A stretch of 64,000 nucleotides of DNA from an uncultured Fretibacterium sp. (lineage in GTDB: Bacteria; Synergistota; Synergistia; Synergistales; Aminobacteriaceae): NCBI GenBank assembly GCA_946186205.1, contig CAMHMH010000003.1:124001-188000 (forward strand), given 5' to 3'. Below the pieces are notes generated by a model. The model saw only the letters and a list, made by a program, of their open reading frames with translations. It did no database searches and was not told the DNA's origin. The position numbers and the translations under genes are program-made. Below are positions 1 to 6,700 of the stretch, piece by piece; within the stretch, counting starts at the first letter, position 1, and the number at the start of each line of letters is the position of its first letter.

Positions 1-258
1 TGATTCTTGAGACAAACGGGTGATAAGAATCGTCTTCTGCCCGTGAGACTTCATAACGTCAATTATGCCTGAGATCTGAGACGGAGTTTTGCCCGCGCCG
101 TATATGACCTCCGGGACTCCCTGCCGAATCTCTCTGTGAAGGTCAACTTTCGCGTAGCCAATGTCCTCGAAAGGCTGACCGCGTAACTTCAAATATGCTT
201 CTTCTTCTGTAATGTTGTGGCTGTAAAGTTCGTGAAGTATTTTCTTTGTGTCATTCAA
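1..258 (-). CDS. larB: LarB, nickel-pincer cofactor biosynthesis protein (N-terminal part, cut by window edge)
   Basis: LarB carboxylates and hydrolyses nicotinic acid adenine dinucleotide, the first step towards the nickel-pincer cofactor of lactate racemase-type enzymes. The visible 86 codons match the family N-terminus: an FEDIGYAKVDLHREIRQG segment, then PEVIYGAGKT and the start of the Rossmann-like part (TILITRLS). Translation probably starts at a TTG (256-258) behind AGAGGTGA; no ATG fits. The rest, about two thirds of the usual 250 residues, lies beyond position 1. It follows acylphosphatase on the same strand with a 32-bp gap, so co-transcription is likely. Family call is confident; the start codon less so. 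Confidence 0.85.
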   Translation of the reverse strand, partial: MNDTKKILHELYSHNITEEEAYLKLRGQPFEDIGYAKVDLHREIRQGVPEVIYGAGKTPSQISGIIDVMKSHGQKTILITRLSQES

Positions 259-290
259 GAAATTTTCACCTCTGCGAAATGATAACACAC

Positions 291-596
291 TCAATATATT
301 TCGCCGAAATATGTCTCATCATTCTTCACTCGCTCACGGTAAAATATCACCTGCTTCACGATTGCCATTGAAGGCCCGCTGCGTAATTTCTCTTTCATCT
401 CGTTCACGCATTCGGGGACTCCCTGCATTACTACTTCGACTCGTCCGTCTGAGAGATTCTCAACTGTCCCGGTGAGTCCGAGCCTTTCAGCCTGCTGACA
501 TGCCCAATACCTGAAGCCTACGTGCTGAACTCTCCCGGAGATTAACGCCCTTACGCGGATAAAATTGCTCTTGTCATCGTAATAACTCAATGCCAT
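291..596 (-). CDS. acyP: Acylphosphatase
   Basis: A 101-residue cytoplasmic enzyme that hydrolyses carboxyl-phosphate bonds in small acyl phosphates. The family signature GRVQHVGFRYWA is present at residues 21-32, with the phosphate-binding arginine at R29; the water-positioning asparagine is N47 in TVENLSDG, 18 residues later as in characterised acylphosphatases. The usual Gly after GRVQ is His here, a tolerated change. The ATG lies inside the last codons of the uracil-DNA glycosylase gene (10-bp overlap), so the two are probably translationally coupled, followed by larB. Length and motif order are normal for the family. Confidence 0.93.
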   Translation of the reverse strand: MALSYYDDKSNFIRVRALISGRVQHVGFRYWACQQAERLGLTGTVENLSDGRVEVVMQGVPECVNEMKEKLRSGPSMAIVKQVIFYRERVKNDETYFGEIY

Positions 597-1312
597 ATAC
601 CTGCCTCGATTAATGTACGTTCAGTTTTGCCGGCCCAGTCATGATTCGCTTTCGGGTTCGCCGGACTCGGATGAAGTATCTTTGTGATTTCGACTCGCTG
701 TCCGATTAACGCGAATTTTGCACGAGTGTATGCGAAATTTCCGACTCCCACAACGTAATCGGGCTTGAGACTCTCGACCGCTTCAATCAACGCTGAGTCA
801 CAAATTCTGCAAAGCCTCTCGCGTTCCGACGGGTCTAATTTGTCGGGCGTTAAGTTGCGTATGCTTCCTTTGTCCGTCCTTCCGATGAAAAGCAAAGGAC
901 AGTAGTTCAGCACAAAGTGTTCAGAAAAAAATCTCTCAGCACTTCCGAAACGACTCGCAAAGAGTCCCCATAATCTTTTGCCGCTGACTTCAGATCGTCC
1001 GCATTCGAGTCCGCGAACAGGGTATGAGACATTCTGACTATCCGGCGGGCTTATGGAGATGTCATTGATGCCCATAAAATTTTTGACCGCGTTAATTTCG
1101 CCGAAAGGGATTCCAGTCTGAGCCATTCCCCATGGGCCGGGATTGATTCCGAGAAAGATGACTCGCTTCCGGCCGTGTGAAAACTTTGCGTACTGTCTGA
1201 ATCCGTCCCACGCATAACGCAGAGGGTTATACACGCTGACAACGGGCGGTGAGAATCTGAGAGTCTCAGCCTCATCACAAAGACGCTGGAAAATATCTAG
1301 TAAGTTATTCAT
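587..1312 (-). CDS. SMUG1-type uracil-DNA glycosylase
   Basis: Predicted single-strand-selective monofunctional uracil-DNA glycosylase, which removes uracil and oxidised pyrimidines from DNA to start base excision repair. Motif 1 is clear at residues 55-72 (GINPGPWGMAQTGIPFGE), including the catalytic-loop Asn57, and motif 2 is near the C-terminus (HPSPANPKANHDW). The 241-residue length suits the family. I start it at ATG 1312, which aligns with family N-termini, but no Shine-Dalgarno is visible there and the frame stays open upstream into a methyltransferase-like region up to 2071. It overlaps acylphosphatase by 10 bp. Family identity is strong; whether it is a separate protein or the C-terminal half of a fusion is unsettled. 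Confidence 0.88.
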   Translation of the reverse strand: MNNLLDIFQRLCDEAETLRFSPPVVSVYNPLRYAWDGFRQYAKFSHGRKRVIFLGINPGPWGMAQTGIPFGEINAVKNFMGINDISISPPDSQNVSYPVRGLECGRSEVSGKRLWGLFASRFGSAERFFSEHFVLNYCPLLFIGRTDKGSIRNLTPDKLDPSERERLCRICDSALIEAVESLKPDYVVGVGNFAYTRAKFALIGQRVEITKILHPSPANPKANHDWAGKTERTLIEAGIWH

Positions 1313-2071
1313 GATGAGATATATTTTACACGCGGAGAAAAAAAATCCCCCGCATATTTCAGCGGAGGCCGTTTTGTTTTGACGTTTGCTTCCTGAAAAT
1401 TTATTGCGTGCTCGAAAAATTCTGCGTATGATTTTGCGTATGTCGTCCAAATCCTGAGCGAGTATTGGCGTTCCGTGAGGGAAAATCTTTTTGTCGAAAA
1501 CTCCGGGGACTGCTGCCCATGTGCATAAAAGGCTCTCGAAAAGATTCGCTGAATACTTCCTTGTGTCCTCTGTTATGTGAAACGCGCCTATGTTTGAAAA
1601 GTTAGGAATTGCGTTCTCGTCAGGAGCTGGCATGATCCGGCAGTCCGTAACAACATGGCCGTAAAGGTAGCGGCATGCAAGATCATTTTCGCGGCCTTTG
1701 AGATAATTCAGCGACACATCATGAAGTATGCACCACGAGTCCGGCTTCATGAAGGGCAGAACGCAAAGAAAGTTCAGAGTCTCCCACGGGTGAATATGAG
1801 CCGTATCGAGAACAAGAAGATCAATATCACCGCCGACAGACTCAACATATCGCGAGACATCGCCGCCCCTGTACACCTTCCATTTGTCTTTAAGCTCCGG
1901 GAATTTTTCATCAACAAGATAGCCTGAAAGTTTGTCCGTTCCTCCGCCGTAATATTTCTCGCAGTAGTCAGCTGAGAATAAATGCGACTGCGTGAAGTCC
2001 TTTATCGCGTTGAGAATGATTGCAGAGCCTCCGCCGCACGCGACTCCGACTTCAAGAATTTTTGCGGGCAC
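1313..2071 (-). pseudogene. Class I SAM-dependent methyltransferase-like region, 5'-truncated and lacking its stop
   Basis: About 253 codons that begin directly at the SAM-binding glycine loop (KILEVGVACGGGSA, residues 4-17), followed by DIDLLVLDTAHIHPWE and LHDVS segments typical of the Methyltransf_24 / cephalosporin-hydroxylase-like group. Relatives normally carry roughly 50 further residues before the loop; here the frame opens at a GTG with only AT-rich DNA upstream. At the 3' end the frame runs without a stop through a Rho-independent terminator (1338-1368) into SMUG1, where the encoded residues look like non-coding DNA. I read it as a gene that lost both ends. The alternative is a genuine methyltransferase-SMUG1 fusion of 494 residues. 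Confidence 0.5.
1338..1368 (-). terminator. Rho-independent terminator inside an open frame
   Basis: Read on the minus strand, a 7-bp GC-rich stem (CCTCCGC / GCGGGGG with one wobble, 7-nt loop) is followed by eight T residues. It sits between the methyltransferase remnant and the SMUG1 start, as expected if they are two transcripts, although the reading frame passes through it. Confidence 0.7.
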
Positions 2072-2160
2072 AATTCACCCGGAGTCAATTATACTCATTA
2101 TAAAATAGTAAACCACTTTTTGATTTAACAGGTTTACATTCTATCAGAGTGAGTAGAAAC

Positions 2161-2189
2161 TTGACGCAAAAATACATGAGCTGTAAAAT
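2161..2189 (+). promoter_or_regulatory. Promoter of the tRNA cluster
   Basis: TTGACG (2161-2166) and TAAAAT (2184-2189) are separated by exactly 17 bp, close to the sigma70 consensus, and lie 30 bp upstream of the first tRNA. Confidence 0.75.
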
Positions 2190-2218
2190 ACCCCTTGTGC
2201 TAAATCACCAGTGCAAAC

Positions 2219-2305
2219 GCCGGGCTGGTGGAATGGTAGACACACGGGACTTAAAATCCCGAGGGCGTAAAGTCCGTGAGAGTTCGAGTCTCTCGTCCGG
2301 CACCA
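2219..2305 (+). tRNA. tRNA-Leu (anticodon TAA)
   Basis: An 87-nt class II tRNA with encoded CCA. The acceptor stem pairs GCCGGGC with GTCCGGC; the anticodon arm CGGGA-CTTAAAA-TCCCG gives anticodon UAA; a long variable arm and a T-arm (GAGAG-TTCGAGT-CTCTC) follow. First gene of a three-tRNA transcript. Confidence 0.95.
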
Positions 2306-2324
2306 TAAAAAGCACAATTGACAT

Positions 2325-2401
2325 CGCGGGGTGGAGCAGTTTGGAAGCTCGTCGGGCTCATAACCCGAAGGTCAAAGGTTCAAATCCTTTCCCCGCCACC
2401 A
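2325..2401 (+). tRNA. Initiator tRNA-Met (anticodon CAT)
   Basis: A 77-nt tRNA with encoded CCA. It has the two initiator hallmarks: three consecutive G-C pairs closing the anticodon stem (TCGGG-CTCATAA-CCCGA) and an unpaired first acceptor position (C1 opposite C72; most bacteria have C1-A72). The other six acceptor pairs are Watson-Crick. Confidence 0.93.
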
Positions 2402-2409
2402 ATCTTTAA

Positions 2410-2483
2410 GGCGACATAGCTCAGTTGGCTAGAGCATGCGGTTCATACCCGCAGTGTCCCCGGTTCGATCCCAGGTGTCGCCA
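2410..2483 (+). tRNA. tRNA-Met, elongator (anticodon CAT)
   Basis: A 74-nt tRNA without encoded CCA. The acceptor stem GGCGACA/TGTCGCC is perfect and the anticodon arm is TGCGG-TTCATAC-CCGCA. The T-stem has one internal C-A mismatch (CCCGG/CCAGG). A CAT anticodon can also belong to a lysidine-modified tRNA-Ile2, but the sequence resembles elongator Met. A T-run follows directly. Confidence 0.88.
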
Positions 2484-2567
2484 TTCATTTTTTTCCCAAG
2501 TCAGAAATTTACATTACAGCACAGTACATGAAGGCCGTTAATGACCCTCACGCACTGTATGTTTCAC

Positions 2568-3722
2568 TCAGCTTTTATTCTCGTAGTGCCGCTCAAAGTC
2601 GATAAGCTCGCAGACTTCAGCAGCCTTGCACGGAGTCATGTGGGCTAATGAATTTCGGAAAGAACGCAACAACGCTATGTACTCGTTAAGCATAATGTCA
2701 TTTGTCTTTATCATGTTGGCGCGGCAGACAAGGTGAAACAATCCGCCGAGGTCTAAATCTTCCGGGACTTCTACAATTTTTCCGTCGCTCAGAGTCATAG
2801 GATTATCGTGTGATTTGAGATATTCGAGCGCGAATTGAATCCTTCTGGCGAGATCGTCATCACTGCTGATTATTCTTACCCTCGCAAGCTCTATCATCGG
2901 GAAGAATACTTGCACTTGCGCCGTCCATATTCTATTTGTTACGGCTGACTCGTCCCCGTTTCGTATCATTCCGAGAATGTGAGTCGAATCCCCGTGCCTT
3001 TCGGGGAAATCATCAGCAATCATTTCCAGAACGTCAGAAGGTTCTGTGCATGTGAAATCCCCGCAGCGTATGAATCTCTCCGCAACTTCAGAATCAGAAC
3101 CGCAAAGCATCGCAGCAAGCGACGAAATATAATGCTTCCAGTTCCTGTTGTACTGCGGCCGCGAGTACTGCTTGTTGTCGAGAAGGAACGACGCAAAAAT
3201 CATAGTATCGTATCTCTCTGCATAGTCCGAAAAATTTATCGCTCTCATTCTCCCTGAAGGCAGCAAATTTTCGTGCTCAGTGTCAAGAATGAAGAGTCCC
3301 TTTGCAGGAGAGTCAGACGGGTATTTAGCGCAGAAGTTCAGCCAGTCAGAAACTTGAGACTTATCACGGAAATTATGTACCCAGAAGATATGATTCTTCA
3401 GCAGATTGTTGCGCAAAAAAAATTCCTGCACGCTTGAGAGCCGGCTTCTGTATTTTCTGTTAGTGTCATATTTCGACAGCAGGAAATCTTCAGCAGTGCC
3501 AAGACATTCAGAGTCAGCGTCAATAATCGTTATGTAGACATCTCCGCCGGACAAATTCCCGTGAAGAATGTTGCGCATCTTTTCAGGCCAGGGGGTGAAG
3601 GCAGGCACTCCCAGAATTATGCTGTAACCTTCTGAGAGCGCGTTTTCGACGGAAGCAATCATAGCTGAAGGGCCTGTGATGTTGTTCCACCAAAAATTTT
3701 CGGGGGAAAATTCCTGCATCAT
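2568..3722 (-). CDS. Partner protein of the giant ATPase, with a C-terminal HEPN-like RNxxxH motif
   Basis: An unrecognised 384-residue soluble protein. Its start overlaps the stop of the upstream 1850-residue ATPase gene by 4 bp (ATGA), so the pair is translationally coupled. The N-terminal 160 residues alternate strands and helices like a P-loop fold (IILGVPAF near 35-42, VYITIIDAD near 62, GLFILDTEHE near 145) but lack a GK[S/T] nucleotide loop, so they may be a degenerate ATPase or sensor. The last 30 residues read LLRSFRNSLAHMTPCKAAEV: R-N-x3-H is the pattern of HEPN ribonucleases such as Swt1-like proteins. A role as RNase effector or ATPase partner is inference. It lies between a tRNA cluster and flgBC. 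Confidence 0.85.
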   Translation of the reverse strand: MMQEFSPENFWWNNITGPSAMIASVENALSEGYSIILGVPAFTPWPEKMRNILHGNLSGGDVYITIIDADSECLGTAEDFLLSKYDTNRKYRSRLSSVQEFFLRNNLLKNHIFWVHNFRDKSQVSDWLNFCAKYPSDSPAKGLFILDTEHENLLPSGRMRAINFSDYAERYDTMIFASFLLDNKQYSRPQYNRNWKHYISSLAAMLCGSDSEVAERFIRCGDFTCTEPSDVLEMIADDFPERHGDSTHILGMIRNGDESAVTNRIWTAQVQVFFPMIELARVRIISSDDDLARRIQFALEYLKSHDNPMTLSDGKIVEVPEDLDLGGLFHLVCRANMIKTNDIMLNEYIALLRSFRNSLAHMTPCKAAEVCELIDFERHYENKS

Positions 3723-6700
3723 TCACCCGTCCTTAACACGGAGTCTTCGTCAGGCCATATTGATTTCACGAACGACTGACGGCGGAACCTGTAGCTGCCA
3801 TTCGACAAGCGACTCAATATTCCCATGTCTGACATCTCACGAAGCATTGCATCATATGACTCGTAGGACTCCCCGGCCATGCACTGAGTCAGTTCTGAGT
3901 CGGCCTCTATGATTTCGCTGACGCTGAACCCCCTGAATGCCCCGGAGACTTCACCGCCCCCGCTGTAGTACAAGTACGCTATGCACTGTCCGAGCATGAA
4001 ATATTTGTCGAGGCTCAAAGAGAGTCGCAAAGTGTGAGTCGCTGCCTCTGTGAGTTCCTGAGACGCTATGACGCTTCCGAGCAATGAGTCATCAACCGGG
4101 AAAGGCGGCGTAATCTCATCAGACCCGGAATTAATGCACCTGTCTGTGAACTTCTCAAGCAATGTATACCCAAAGTACTGGATGACTCCGGGGTAATAGT
4201 TCGTCGCGGTCAAGATTGTCTCTAAGTGTCTCTCAGGGTCAATCCTGAAGCCCAAATATTCAAGCGGCTCAAGCAACAATCTCTGAGCTTCAAACGGGGA
4301 CAAAGGACGAATGCACAGCGCGTAGCCCAGCTGCCCGAGGGGGTTATTGTCGGCGGTGTATTTCGTTGCCCTCATTACGTTATGGAGTCCCGCAAGAACG
4401 AAACGGAATTTATGCTCGGTTGATTTTCTCAGGTTCACGAGCGGCAATAAAGGCTCGTAGTTTTCACCGCGTATCGAGTCAAGAAATGCGTCAGCCTCAT
4501 CAAGAAGGAGCATGAATGACGCGGCTTTTTTCCCTGAGATTAACGCCTCAATATTTCCGCACATGGCCTGAAGCGTATTGCTCTCGTCGAGGAGTCCCGG
4601 CACTTTCGCATTCACGCTGTGTATTATGCCGCTGACAAAATCCGGCTCGCTGAATCCGTCCTCAAATGCTTTCATGAGTCCGTTCGCTGTCAAATCACTG
4701 TAGACCGCAAATTTCAGCTTGTCGGGATTGTGTTCGAGAGTCTCGGCGCGTCTGAGCAATGATGTTTTTCCGAGCTGCCTGCCACCGTAAACGATTGATG
4801 ATCCTTCCGGGCTGCGAATGTCGGCAAGTTCGCGCTCCCTCCCGTAGAACATTTCCGGCGCGACATATCCGCTTCCTTTCGTGAACGGTATGCATGATGT
4901 GTACGGCAATGTGCACTGAAGGAGAGTCGAGAGCCTCCCGCTTGTGTCCTTCAGAGTCAGGAACAATGCCAATACCCTGTCGACGAGGAGAAAATATTTG
5001 TCCTGCCTTCCGTGAGTCCTGAAAGATTTTGCGAACTGGCTGCGGACGTTCTTGCTTATATGGTAGTCCATCAGCAATATTGATGTGCCGGGTTCGCGTT
5101 CCATAATGGAGCTTACGATCTTTTCGGGATTCCCTGAGCCGTAAAGAATAATCACACTCAGCGACTCTAATTTTGTTCCGAATTTTGCGATCGGGTGCGA
5201 ACAGTTTCGGCCGTCGTTCTTTCTCATCATCACAGAAAATATTTCTACGTTCGGGAAATCGGGATTTGCGGACTCTTTCTTCACGCTTCCTTCTGAGGTC
5301 TCCGGGCTGAATCCCAATCCCGCAACAAGCGCGCGTATCTGTTCATGCGTCGTATTGCCGAGCCGTGAAGGCCAGTTGTCAATTATTGCGGTGCGTTCGT
5401 CTTTGAGCTTGCGTGAGAGAGTCGGCCATTCTTCCGGGGGGTTGTCCTCGATATAATTCTTGCCGAGAGATTTTAACGTTTTCTCTTTGCTCTTGGGCTT
5501 GTCGCACTCCCTGTAAAGCTCGTCGAATTTCGTCATAAATTCCGTGAATGCGTCAATCTCTGTGCGTTCGCTGTGTACTTCAGGAGCAGGGATTCCCATA
5601 GCCTTTGCTGACTCGTAGCGGTTGAGGAATGACTCTGCGGCGTTGAGGCTTCCTTCTTCTGCGAGTCTCATTGCTTCCGATAAAATTTCCGGGGACTCTC
5701 CGGCTGACTCGATACATGATTTTATTTCGCTCATTATTCTTTCTTTGCTGACTGCTGAAATGTCATCGGCCTGAAGTCGTATTGCCTCAAGGAACTGCCG
5801 CCAGCATCCGAAATCACCCCCGGCCATGATGGACTCATTCTCAACGATAAATGATTTCAGCGTCTCTGCGTCATCCTCTGAGATTCTCCCGAATGCGTAA
5901 TCAGTATCAATCTTCAGCCTGAAATCCTCCGTGTATTTCTCTGCTGACTCCCTCGCCCTTTTCGCGTCATCTCCCAAATCTGACCCGCGCCCCTGAATGC
6001 GGTATATCATTTCGAGCTGGTGCAAATTTTCGTACATCGGCGACTTCTCATCGTAAAGTATTTTCTGCTCGGCCTGTGAAAGTGTCAGCCTCTTCGCGTT
6101 AATGAATCTCATCATGTTTCTTGCAGGCTCATAATATTTCACGTCAGAATTTCCAAGAATGGGCGATCCGTCAGAGTCAATCGGTATTATTCCGTTCGTC
6201 AGCAACACAGCAAAGTATTCAGGCTGAGGGGAATTTGTGAGCTTTGCGCGGATGTCATCAAGTGCCATCATTACGACAGATTTTCCCGGCTTCCCTCGGA
6301 GCTTTGAGAGAGCGTCTTCAGAGAGAGACAATATATCATTCCTCGCGGCGGTCAGTGCTTCAGCGTCAAAATTAACGGTCTCGGTCTCAACAGCTGATAA
6401 CCACTTGTGCATTATCGACAGCCTGACGTAGAAATTACGCTCAACGCTCGTTCGCAAGTTTGAGATAAGCGGGCGGACTCTTCCCTGCATTGCCCCGGCT
6501 CTTTCGTGCCACACATCAGCCCACACTTTGTCTATTAAGTCCTCCATTTTTCCGGCTGACATTTTCTCGTTAGGGTCATAATATCTCTCAACGAACGCGC
6601 GAACGTCATCAATCATGCTTCTGTCATCATCGCTGACGGCCTTCACACGCGGGTAAATCTCGCACGCAGGGCCGAAAAATTCACGCGCGAAAAACGGCAG

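Noticed and set aside
2210..2409. An 86-codon frame across the tRNA genes
   Set aside because: It is made entirely of tRNA sequence and spacers.
2500..2560. Hairpin downstream of the 384-residue partner gene (ACAGT ... ACTGT with an inner GAGGGTC/GGCCTTC stem)
   Set aside because: No T-run follows on either strand, so I do not call it a Rho-independent terminator.
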